The notes below the pieces were generated by a model. That model saw only the letters and a list, made by a program, of their open reading frames with translations, had not been told where the DNA came from and ran no database searches. The translations under genes were made by a program, and so were the position numbers. Shown here one piece after another: positions 12,409 to 22,340 of a stretch of 64,000 nt of DNA. The first letter of the stretch is position 1, and each line of letters starts with the position of its first letter. The stretch covers positions 1-64,000 of the forward strand of contig JAQGEQ010000158.1 of NCBI GenBank assembly GCA_034620365.1, given 5' to 3'. This DNA comes from Pegea sp. RAD2-039 (taxonomy: Eukaryota; Chordata; Thaliacea; Salpida; Salpidae).

Positions 12409-12459
12409 TACTGTCAGTTGCATTTAACGAATAAATCTGCATCATTCAATGATATAAAA
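12397..12459 (+). promoter_or_regulatory. Array box plus TATA-like word, unit E
   Basis: Box at 12397-12428, spacer of 24 bp, TATAAAA at 12453-12459. The spacer differs from units A, B and G while the box is unchanged. Confidence 0.35.
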
Positions 12460-14530
12460 GAATACTGTAAACTTTTTCTTTTATTTGTTGCGCCAACTGT
12501 TGTTTATTAAAGTCTAAATGACGCTATTATAAGTTAACAAGCTTAATTAAGCAATTGTGGCTCGAAAATAATTAAAAGATTTGTAATTGTCTATCAGATC
12601 TCATTGTGTCTTCGAATTCCTAGTTTTGGATCTCTTATGATTGGTGTCATTTTACAAGACTCAATGGCCCTTATCCTGTTTGTATATTTTGAATTTTCTT
12701 TGAAAGTAAAATGTGTTCATTTGCAACCGGAACAGAGCCCCCTGCTTGTTTTACACATTTCCAAATTTTTTCTATTTTCTTTGTGTTGATGTCATCTTGC
12801 TACTTTAAAGAAGTACGTAATCTTATTTGTTTTCACTTAACGATGCCATAATAACTTTTATAATATGAAAAGCTTTTTATAAAAGTGTTGTTAAAAATAA
12901 AATAAATCGTTTTTATTTGAACGTCGACATTTCAATCGTAAATAATTTAGTCATATTTAGAATTTTAAATAATTTAGTATTTTTTCTGTAATAATTTCGA
13001 TTTAAATTATAGCTCAGTTATTTTTAGTATTTCATTCAAGCATTCGAGACTTTAACTTTTTTTAATCGAATTAGTTTACATAAGAGGTTTAATAGATTTA
13101 GACTGATTTTACAAAACGTTTTTCATCTATATTAACTGTTTATGTTTACTAAAGATTTGTAAAATTTGGTAAACATTTTATTTCAAGTAAAAGTAATAAC
13201 GCTAGTTCTAATATCAAATATTATTCAAATATTATTTGAAAAATATTCCAACTACTAGAAGGAAGGAGTTGATTTTGAAAACAATTTTTTGCCAAAGAAA
13301 ATAACTTGTTGAAAAATTTTCAACACTCCAAACTGTAAACGCCTTACGGCGGTATTTCTAGTGCGAAAGGTCGAACTGAATTAGCATACTAATTATGAAT
13401 TTTTACTCTAATGTTTGTGAGATGTATAGCATTCGCAGACAACTTGTGTTGAATTCATTAAAATCTAAATTTATTTTCTTATTTGATCAAAAGACTTATT
13501 GTACGAAAAATTTTAACTAAAACATAAATTTGTTGAAACATTTTTTTTCGACAGTTAATCTCTATGATTAACCTATTTTATTTTTGTTGATTTAAATTTA
13601 CTTACAAATATGAACTAGACGATATAAAGCGCAGCAGAAAAAAAGACTTCTTAACTAAATTGTTCTAATTAAATTGTTATCCAGCTTATAAATAAGTGTA
13701 ATTTTAAAGTAAAACTAATTTTAAAGATAATTAACAAAATTTCCAAAATTGTTTTTGTATTCTATCATACAATTTTATTAAATTAAACAATTTAAATTAA
13801 AATATTCCCATTCAAAAATAATGTTTTTAACTTGCTTATAGTAAAGTTAGAAAGAAAATTTTACAAAATAAAACAAAATCAGAGTAAAAATATTCAATTG
13901 GTTATGGTACATAAATATTTAGTTGCAGAATTTTTTTAAATCTGTAAGCATTTTATATTTTTTAACTTTATCACTTTAAATATAATTAGTTTACTAATAA
14001 TTAAAATCAGTTAAGTTTCAAGATTTTAGAAATGCTATTAAGATAAAGTTAAGATGTTATATTATGAATATTAAAAGTAAAGTGAAAATATCAATCAGTT
14101 AAAAATCACTGATTCATAACTATTGAATCTTTAAAACGAAAAAAACCTTACATTCAGAAACAAAAAACCATTTTTGAAAAAAAAAACAAAATAAATCCAA
14201 AAAACAAAAGAAACACTAAAAATTCAAAATTCGTTAAAAGGAACAAAAATTCCTGAAACATTATTTTTACTTTCAAAGCAACAAGTTTGAGTGAACATGG
14301 TTTTAAACATATTTATGATTCAACATGTTCGTTAAAATCATGAACAATTATTCTAAATAAGCCCACAAACATAAGGCAAACATGTTGTTATATAAAGCAT
14401 CTAATTTATTACGATATTATCGGTCTTTGATTGAAGAGACTTGACTACTTGAGAACTTTGTTATATAAAGCATCTAATTTATAACGATCGTATAATTCTA
14501 TAATTAAATTAATAGGAAATAAATGAGAAT
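12397..14530 (+). repeat. 2.13-kb tandem duplication, copy 1
   Basis: Copy 1 matches copy 2 (14531-16663) at an offset of 2134 bp with only a handful of differences: an AAATAAA/AAGTTAA change, a C/T difference near the GTCGAC, and one base in a poly-A run. Both copies start at an array box, and a third box follows copy 2, so unequal crossing-over between array boxes is the simplest origin. The identical 61-codon frames in the two copies (12604-12789 and 14738-14923) only reflect this duplication. Confidence 0.95.
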
Positions 14531-14593
14531 TTTGAAAACTGATACTGTCAGTTGCATTTAACGAATAAATCTGCATCATTCAATGATATAAAA
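14531..14593 (+). promoter_or_regulatory. Array box plus TATA-like word, unit F
   Basis: Box at 14531-14562 and TATAAAA at 14587-14593; identical to unit E through the tandem duplication. Confidence 0.35.
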
Positions 14594-16663
14594 GAATACT
14601 GTAAACTTTTTCTTTTATTTGTTGCGCCAACTGTTGTTTATTAAAGTCTAAATGACGCTATTATAAGTTAACAAGCTTAATTAAGCAATTGTGGCTCGAA
14701 AATAATTAAAAGATTTGTAATTGTCTATCAGATCTCATTGTGTCTTCGAATTCCTAGTTTTGGATCTCTTATGATTGGTGTCATTTTACAAGACTCAATG
14801 GCCCTTATCCTGTTTGTATATTTTGAATTTTCTTTGAAAGTAAAATGTGTTCATTTGCAACCGGAACAGAGCCCCCTGCTTGTTTTACACATTTCCAAAT
14901 TTTTTCTATTTTCTTTGTGTTGATGTCATCTTGCTACTTTAAAGAAGTACGTAATCTTATTTGTTTTCACTTAACGATGCCATAATAACTTTTATAATAT
15001 GAAAAGCTTTTTATAAAAGTGTTGTTAAAAATAAAGTTAATCGTTTTTATTTGAATGTCGACATTTCAATCGTAAATAATTTAGTCATATTTAGAATTTT
15101 AAATAATTTAGTATTTTTTCTGTAATAATTTCGATTTAAATTATAGCTCAGTTATTTTTAGTATTTCATTCAAGCATTCGAGACTTTAACTTTTTTTAAT
15201 CGAATTAGTTTACATAAGAGGTTTAATAGATTTAGACTGATTTTACAAAACGTTTTTCATCTATATTAACTGTTTATGTTTACTAAAGATTTGTAAAATT
15301 TGGTAAACATTTTATTTCAAGTAAAAGTAATAACGCTAGTTCTAATATCAAATATTATTCAAATATTATTTGAAAAATATTCCAACTACTAGAAGGAAGG
15401 AGTTGATTTTGAAAACAATTTTTTGCCAAAGAAAATAACTTGTTGAAAAATTTTCAACACTCCAAACTGTAAACGCCTTACGGCGGTATTTCTAGTGCGA
15501 AAGGTCGAACTGAATTAGCATACTAATTATGAATTTTTACTCTAATGTTTGTGAGATGTATAGCATTCGCAGACAACTTGTGTTGAATTCATTAAAATCT
15601 AAATTTATTTTCTTATTTGATCAAAAGACTTATTGTACGAAAAATTTTAACTAAAACATAAATTTGTTGAAACATTTTTTTTCGACAGTTAATCTCTATG
15701 ATTAACCTATTTTATTTTTGTTGATTTAAATTTACTTACAAATATGAACTAGACGATATAAAGCGCAGCAGAAAAAAAGACTTCTTAACTAAATTGTTCT
15801 AATTAAATTGTTATCCAGCTTATAAATAAGTGTAATTTTAAAGTAAAACTAATTTTAAAGATAATTAACAAAATTTCCAAAATTGTTTTTGTATTCTATC
15901 ATACAATTTTATTAAATTAAACAATTTAAATTAAAATATTCCCATTCAAAAATAATGTTTTTAACTTGCTTATAGTAAAGTTAGAAAGAAAATTTTACAA
16001 AATAAAACAAAATCAGAGTAAAAATATTCAATTGGTTATGGTACATAAATATTTAGTTGCAGAATTTTTTTAAATCTGTAAGCATTTTATATTTTTTAAC
16101 TTTATCACTTTAAATATAATTAGTTTACTAATAATTAAAATCAGTTAAGTTTCAAGATTTTAGAAATGCTATTAAGATAAAGTTAAGATGTTATATTATG
16201 AATATTAAAAGTAAAGTGAAAATATCAATCAGTTAAAAATCACTGATTCATAACTATTGAATCTTTAAAACGAAAAAAACCTTACATTCAGAAACAAAAA
16301 ACCATTTTTGAAAAAAAAACAAAATAAATCCAAAAAACAAAAGAAACACTAAAAATTCAAAATTCGTTAAAAGGAACAAAAATTCCTGAAACATTATTTT
16401 TACTTTCAAAGCAACAAGTTTGAGTGAACATGGTTTTAAACATATTTATGATTCAACATGTTCGTTAAAATCATGAACAATTATTCTAAATAAGCCCACA
16501 AACATAAGGCAAACATGTTGTTATATAAAGCATCTAATTTATTACGATATTATCGGTCTTTGATTGAAGAGACTTGACTACTTGAGAACTTTGTTATATA
16601 AAGCATCTAATTTATAACGATCGTATAATTCTATAATTAAATTAATAGGAAATAAATGAGAAT
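14531..16663 (+). repeat. 2.13-kb tandem duplication, copy 2
   Basis: Second copy, 2133 bp. Its 3' end runs straight into unit G at 16664. The near identity implies a recent event, gene conversion, or possibly an assembly artefact. Confidence 0.95.
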
Positions 16664-16726
16664 TTTGAAAACTGATACTGTCAGTTGCATTTAACAACAA
16701 GATTTATTCTATTCAATGATATAAAA
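16664..16726 (+). promoter_or_regulatory. Array box plus TATA-like word, unit G
   Basis: Box at 16664-16695, spacer of 24 bp, TATAAAA at 16720-16726. The unit body is shortened and breaks off at about 16911, where LINE-derived sequence begins. Confidence 0.35.
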
Positions 16727-16911
16727 GAATGCAGTGAGCTTGATCTTTTCTTTCATATGTTGAGTCATTTTTTTGTTAATAACTCTAACTGACACTGTCT
16801 TCAGTAAACAAATATGTAGAATGATTCATTTAAAAATTTCCATAATTTTTTTCTGTTTTCGTTGTGTTGATGCCATCATACTACTTTAAAGAAGTACTTA
16901 ATCTTATTTGA

Positions 16912-17235
16912 CTAAGCAAGGATTTTTATGAAAAAAAAGTCTTAAAGCTTTAAGCAAAGGGAATTGCTTCTGTGAAAATTATAATGGTATAAACAAGTTT
17001 CTATCAGGTCTTGACTGGTTTTCTGTTTTCAACTCTTCGAAGACATCGATACTATTTAGTCAAGGTTTATTATCATTTACAGAGCTAATCAAAAATTTCA
17101 TATTTTTTATAAACTCAACAAAAAACTGCATTTGCCCAAATATTTGAAGAATTAACGACATTTAAAAAGTTTTCTATACAAACAAACTAAAGTAGACCCT
17201 ACCACCAAATCTCTCTATAAACATATAACGTAGGA
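16912..17235 (+). pseudogene. Fossil CR1-like LINE fragment, ORF2 linker region
   Basis: Plus-strand translation gives YNGINKFLSGLDWFSVFNSS and, after an indel, NKKLHLPKYLKN, a stop, then RHLKSFLYKQTKVDP. The intact LINE at 52-56 kb reads YNSINKFLSGVDWISVFNST and NKKPHLPRYLRYLQHLKNLL over residues 131-200 of its 825-aa ORF2 part, the linker between endonuclease and reverse transcriptase. The copy carries stops and frameshifts and is dead. It lies in the opposite orientation to the intact element and is moderately diverged, so it is an older insertion or a related subfamily. Confidence 0.88.
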
Positions 17236-17310
17236 ATGTTGTCATTTTGCAGGAATCAATAGGCCTTTACCTGTTTATATATTTTGAGTTTTCTTAGTAA
17301 GTAATATTTG
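17236..17310 (-). repeat. Short repeat shared with the 2.13-kb units
   Basis: GTCATTTTGCAGGAATCAAT and the following CCTTTACCTGTTTATATATT correspond to 12645-12690 and 14780-14825 in the tandem copies. Together with the adjacent tRNA-like part this may be a tRNA-derived SINE on the minus strand, with this stretch as its body. Confidence 0.35.
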
Positions 17311-17400
17311 TTTATTTGCAACTGCAACTTGGCCTCCTGCTTGCTAGGCAGGTATCATAACTGCTTGGCAAAACTAATAGACCATTGAAGTATAACTAAA
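17311..17400 (-). ncRNA. Decayed tRNA-like segment (possible SINE head)
   Basis: On the minus strand, 17352-17336 forms a perfect 5-bp anticodon-type stem: CCTGC, loop CTAGCAA, GCAGG. The 7-nt loop has the canonical C32, T33 and A37 and would give anticodon AGC (Ala). AGGCC follows like a variable loop. The T-arm is degenerate (AAGTTGCAGTTGC; the related tandem copies have CTGTTCCGGTTGC) and the D-arm is unclear, so this is not a working tRNA gene. A tRNA-derived SINE remnant is the favoured reading. Confidence 0.3.
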
Positions 17401-18729
17401 TACTTTCAATGGAAAACAAAACTACTGTTCTTAAATATAGAAAATAATTACAGCAGCAAACAATTTGATAAGTAATTTAAAAACAGCAATAAACTAAGAT
17501 AAAAATTCACTTGTAAAAATCATTTCTATGAGATCAAAAAAACTAACCTTAATTTGTTTTCGTCTATAGAAAACTAAGAAATTTTCAACTGTTTTAGTAC
17601 AAATTAGACAAGTGATTAATATAGTACTAATGATATAATTTAAATCCTGATTTTAAAATTTTATTGATTCATTAAAAAAAAAAGATAACATGAAAATTTG
17701 AAAACTGATATTGTCAGTTGCGTTTAATCCTAAAACTATCTTTTATTTAATAGAACGTACCAATGTCATAAAATTTTTTCTAGAATTTTTCATTTAAATT
17801 TGTTTAATTTTAAAAGGCAATATCAAAAGTAAACAAGCATCTAAAATCTTAAATAGTTAAATAAGCCTCAAAATTTCATGTGAAAACTGTTGTTATTTAA
17901 GTTTATATGACAGTTTTATGTGTCTTTGCGGTTTACCGCTAATGTTAATTGAAAAAAGAAAATGAAATCACAATTAGAAGTGATATACATTTTGTTAGAG
18001 CAGATGATTTAAATTGAATCTGTTTCACTAAAAGTATATGTAGATTCATTTTAGATAAGGTTTTTAATCTAAGATGTCATATGGCGGCGATGAATCATCA
18101 AATGATTTACTATCAGGAAGCGATGACGTCATATACAGCATAATGTTTAACTTTTATTAATTATATATTTATCATGACAGTAACAACAATGTTGTCATCT
18201 CAAAAGTCGAAGATATGGTAATTTCAGGCTGTAGCTGTGTTTAGAAAGTAATGTGTTTAAATAATTCTGCAAGTAGTTTGTTTACTGCAAAATTTGCATC
18301 AAAACAAACACTGCTTAGTGAGTTTTTGTTTGAAACAAACTGGCTAGAATATAGTTATGTGTTTATGTAATCTTTGCAGTTCGTTTTGTTTTCGATAGTT
18401 TGTTAAATGCTTCGAACTATTTGCTGACTACTTGGTGTTTAGTAAACATATTTTCAATCGTTTTAATAATGAAGTCTGAAAAACTTATAAATTTCAGTTT
18501 TTTGAAGTAATTTATCAGCAGTAAAATTGAATATGAAAAAAAAAACTTAGTTTAAGCTACTTTTGAGTTACAAAATCAGTTTTATGAAATTCTAAAATGA
18601 TTTACCTATTATTGGATGAATAAATTAATTATAGAAAGTGGAAGGTTGAAGGAGTTTTTTAAATGTTTTAGAATAAATGCAAGATATTAATAAAAAAGCA
18701 TATAGAAGCACTACAGATAAAAAAATTAT
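17401..18729. other. Noncoding stretch between two LINE fossil pieces
   Basis: Contains degenerate array unit H (box 17697-17728), a hairpin GCGGT-TT-ACCGC near 17926-17937, and a single TGACGTCA at 18124-18131. A 28-codon frame from ATG at 18074 to 18160 begins MSYGGDESSNDLLSGSDD, which looks protein-like but is too short to call. It may be DNA that split one LINE copy. Confidence 0.45.
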
Positions 18730-19215
18730 GTACTTTCAAATAATACTTTTACATCTATTTGACTAGTACCTCTCTTACTTGATAAAAACATCCAATTTTA
18801 GACGGAAGCTGAGAATAAAGCTTAATTGCTAAACAAACAATCTAATAGTGGTTTTATAACCGATGATGGCAACAATCCCTTTCTTTCCTACTCCAACATT
18901 CTTAAAAATGTTTCTGAGATGATAGATCTTGACATAGCGCAGGATATGGTTGCTAAGACTATCTCTTCTGTAAAATTAAAAGTTTCCAAAACCTCCCAAT
19001 CATACTACTCTCTAATTTTTAGGAAAGACTACTTTCATCTTATTACTAGCCTTATGTCTACTCTTTAACATCACTATAAGGCGAGGAAGAGTCCAGCTTT
19101 GGTAACATCACAAAGTTAAATTACTGTAGCCGAAGTCAATCATCATATCTGCAGGTTCATCAGGGCTTTTTTCAACAAAAGTTCTTTCTGCAGCTTACTC
19201 ACAAAATCTCAAGGC
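18730..19215 (+). pseudogene. Fossil CR1-like LINE fragment, start of reverse transcriptase
   Basis: Plus-strand frames correspond to residues about 250-435 of the 825-aa ORF2 part of the intact LINE. LLDKN is followed by AENKA, then LNKQSN, ITDDGNN and YSNILKNVSEMIDLDI. After a frameshift comes NITIRRGRVQLW (intact copy NMTLKRGRLPQIW), and after a deletion of about 45 codons a stretch matching the HGFVKQRSSLTQHL region. The 80-codon frame at 18826-19068 is only the least damaged part of this fossil. It is colinear with, and in the same orientation as, the piece at 16912-17235. Confidence 0.9.
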
Positions 19216-19650
19216 TGGTTTCATGAAATTTCTAATTTTACATGGGCTCATATTATATCGGGACTGTAATTGACGATTCTATAAAGAGTAAATTGGTTTA
19301 CAATTATTTTTCACTTTTTGAAGTTGATTATCTGAAATTTAGTTAGTTAATATCTCACTTGTATCCAACAGGCATTGTTTTAAACTTTGGGTAATTTTCA
19401 AACAGCTGATAGTTAGCTGGGCCGTCGCTAACCCCCATCGTGGTTGAGTCATCAATTCAACTGTCTTATCAACTAACTCACCTAGCATAAATATGTCAGT
19501 TAGTTTGATAGTCTGAATATCATGTGAAAAAAAATTAAGCTACCCTAAATACCAATGAATTAGAAATAATAAAATCTCGTAGAAAAAATGGTTATTATTA
19601 AATAAAATAAATAAATAATTTATGGTTATTTGAAAACCTGCAGTTTCTAT
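19216..19650. other. Unassigned, partly GC-richer stretch
   Basis: Directly follows the LINE fossil. The part around 19405-19500 (GCTGGGCCGTCGCTAACCC, then repeated TTATCAACTAACTC-type words) is unusually GC-rich for the window. No long frame and no family were recognised. It could be more diverged transposon sequence. Confidence 0.35.
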
Positions 19651-20646
19651 TATTCATTTTTATTTTCGGCAATTCAATACAATTTTTATACAGATAAAAA
19701 TTAAGTTAAATGATTTCTACAAATAACAAATGTTTGTATTTCAGTTACTCAATCAAATTAATGATGTAATTAGCTTTAGTTATTGTTTCATTCATTCATC
19801 AAAATTCTAACAATTCTATTTAAATTGAAAATTTTATGCGTAATTACAAATACTAAGTCAAGGGAAAATATTCAAAAAATTGATAAAATCATCTTAATTA
19901 TTTGTTGGCTTGACACATAAGCAAAATGTAAAAAATATTTCAATCAGTATTTTTGGTTTTTAGCTGCTTAAAAATTTAGAGTTAAACTACTTTTCAACAA
20001 AACTTCATTTATTTAATAAATTGAATTTCTTGAGTTTTTATTCTGTACAAAAGTTGACATACAACAAATTTATACTTAGAGGTTTATTTCATTGATGTAC
20101 ACCTTTTAATATAATTGTATTTAATAATTACGAATAAAAACTTTTTTTTAGCAGACTAAGTATTTCTACTCAGAATTCTAGTTAAAATAGAAAACTAAGC
20201 GGCATAATTAATATTTATAATTAATAAATTAATAATTACACGTTTAAAATGCCAGATAAATTGTTTCTGTGATTATTGATTAGAATAAATTTAAAGCAAT
20301 GTTGTAATCTACAAATAGAATTATGTTATTTAACCAAATAGTTTTTTGCACTAACATTAGAAGTTCTGTTCATTTCGGAAACTATTTTTAAATAAGGTTT
20401 CATTTGGCATTTGGAAAATTTAGTTAATTTAAAATTTGATTTAAAACGATTTAACTCTGTTTAAAAAATATTTACAAAAAAAGCCTTATCAATTAATTTT
20501 TAACAATAAAAAAAACAAAGAAAAATTTATTTTGCTTTGTTGTACAAAATATCCACCAATCTACAAATTGTACAATTCATTAAAGTGGTTCAATAAAATA
20601 CTAATTATGTTTCTGAATATTTGTTGTTGTAACCAAAATACACTAA

Positions 20647-20660
20647 CCGCTGGGTGGCGC
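20647..20660 (+). promoter_or_regulatory. CTCF-like box
   Basis: CCGCTGGGTGGCGC, a close match to the CTCF core consensus CCASYAGRKGGCRS, inside repeat R3. Confidence 0.45.
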
Positions 20661-20983
20661 ACAGAGTAAAAAAATTTAATATTTTTTTATTAAGAATTTA
20701 ATAATAAAGATTTTTTGGTGACTATCTAAGCTAATCATAATAAAAAAGATATTTATTTAGAAGCAACATTGATTTTGTGAATATGAATTCAAACATGTCA
20801 CCAAAATGAGAAAACAGTTTTGTACATACAATAAAATAAATAAATAAACTTCTAATTTTCAAAAAACTGAAAATATACTTTACAGTATACATAAAATTAT
20901 TGCTAGAGATCAACTGTAAAAATTTTCAAAAAAATTTGATAAACTTTTGTTAAAAATTGTAATTCTATTTGAAGTTTTCATTT

Positions 20984-20997
20984 CCACTATAGTGCGT
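20984..20997 (+). promoter_or_regulatory. Degenerate CTCF-like box
   Basis: CCACTATAGTGCGT; the second-type box of R3, matched by CCACTATAGTGCGC on the minus strand at 34385-34398 and 48487-48500. Confidence 0.25.
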
Positions 20998-21300
20998 TAT
21001 CAAACATAACAAATATTTCAATCTTAATATAACTTCGAAACATTATAATGTTTTTCTTGAAAATAGATGAAACAATTGAAATTAGCTATTATTATAAAAA
21101 GTGATTTACTTTTCAGGAGTTAATAATCAAAAATAAATCTTTGATGAGTATGGAATCAAAGATTATCTAGTTTATAATTGTTATAAACAGTTTAAGAACA
21201 AAAAACTAACATGGCTTCTGACTTGATTTTCTTTTAATGTTTATTTGTCAGCACGACTACTAAGTTTCTATTGAGGTTTATTTACATTAACTTGGTTTAA

Positions 21301-21935
21301 ATCTAATTTAATGAATCTATTACTGGATATTATTTATTATGATTCTTAATTTTAGTCAGAAAACATTTTAAATGTCTTCTGATTACTTGCTGCAAAGCAT
21401 CATCAGATGACTTCACCTCTAAAAACCAAAATTTATCATAACGTTTAGTGATGTCATCTTTTTCAAATTTGTTTTAGTATTAGAAAAATAAAACAAAAAT
21501 ATACAACTTGTAAAGTATTTTAATTAATTTGAATTTAACTTTGCGTAGTCTTCAATTTTAATAAATTTTTATTAATATTTCAAGTTTGATGCAATTACTG
21601 TAAGTTTTAAAGTGTAAAGTTGTAAAAGAACATTTTTTTAAATTAGAAATTAGAAAATATTTACAATCATTAAAGTCTGATTTTTCGCTTCAGATGTACT
21701 TCTCATGAGACAAAAATTTTGAAAATTTTCATTAAATTTTTTCAAAAATTTTAAACTAGTTATTCCGTGGTTCCTTAATATGTCTATTTATTATACAATT
21801 TGTTCTTACAAATTTAAATTGTCCAAACCGTTATTCTTTTTGCTCTTAGAAATCAAATAGAAAACAAACATTTCAAAAAAACTTCATAGAATTGTCTTTT
21901 ATAAGAGAATAATTAATTTCACTCTAATGACTTTA
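21301..21935. other. AT-rich noncoding stretch
   Basis: No gene. One GC-richer patch near 21390-21420 (GCATCATCAGATGACTTCAC) has short dyad symmetry; nothing further is recognised. Confidence 0.4.
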
Positions 21936-21939
21936 AAAT

Positions 21940-22340
21940 TATTAAAAAATTGTTGTTCAACATCAATAGTAAGATTCTCTGAAGACACTAAATAAAGTTT
22001 TGTTAAAATCTCATTTTATCTTTGCAGCTTTTATTTCCGCTAGAGTGCGCTATCAAATATAAAAACAAAACGATGTTTATTTCAAAACTTCAAACTGTTT
22101 GACTTATCTGTGAATGTTTACCTAACAAGTATTTTTCATTAGAGGAAATAAGGTTTTGCGTTTTCTTCAGATTGCTTGATGTTTAAAAATTCCTTGTAAA
22201 GGTAAATCTTCCCACTTAAATTGATTTTAATTTTTAATCATCATTTCAAATATTTATTACAAATTTGTTGCATGCAAAATAGTTTTTTTGTTGAATTTCA
22301 TTTCATATTCTTTTCATATAAATAGTAAACTTTTAAAAAT
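21940..22340 (+). repeat. Direct repeat, copy 1 (R4)
   Basis: About 400 bp repeated at 26440-26850 in the same orientation with high identity; a third, inverted and shorter copy lies at about 25100-25260. Landmarks are AGTAAGATTCTCTGAAGACA, the CTCF-like box and TTGTTGCATGCAAAATAGTT. Confidence 0.85.
22037..22050 (+). promoter_or_regulatory. CTCF-like box
   Basis: CCGCTAGAGTGCGC inside R4 copy 1. Confidence 0.35.

Larger units (their letters stand above)
7200..17880 (+). repeat. Diverged tandem array of about eight units
   Basis: Units share several blocks in order. First comes a leader (CACAAACACAAGGCAAACA, then GTTATATAAAGCA). Next is a 32-bp box with core GATACTGTCAGTTGCATTTA, then a TATA-like word, then AAATGACACTGTCTTCAGTA. 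Last come a stem-loop around AATGATTCATT and a block around CTACTTTAAAGAAGTA ending CTTATTTGTTTTCACTTAAC. Box starts are 7866, 9417, 9971 (degenerate), 11064, 12397, 14531, 16664 and 17697; a partial unit without the box is at about 8610-8760. The segment 7200-7640 is also a diverged copy of 10065-10455. Unit lengths vary from about 1 to 2.1 kb. Confidence 0.75.
19650..21300 (-). repeat. Long repeat, inverted relative to 34.1-35.9 kb (R3)
   Basis: Matches the reverse complement of about 34110-35890 and, with insertions, of 48175-50780. Shared landmarks are TTGCCGAAAATAAAAA at one end, ATGCGTAATTACA, the CTCF-like boxes, and CAGCACGACTACTAAGTTTC at the other. The 49.2-50.0 kb copy and the related copy at 30.0-30.9 kb hold an extra 0.8 kb absent here. 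Confidence 0.85.

Noticed and set aside
12604..14923. Two identical 61-codon frames (12604-12789, 14738-14923)
   Set aside because: Identity is explained by the recent 2.13-kb tandem duplication; the translation is hydrophobic noise with no domain.
7200..17880. CRISPR-like or other regular direct-repeat array
   Set aside because: Units are 1-2 kb, unevenly spaced and lie in an animal-type genome; the short box is not separated by uniform spacers.
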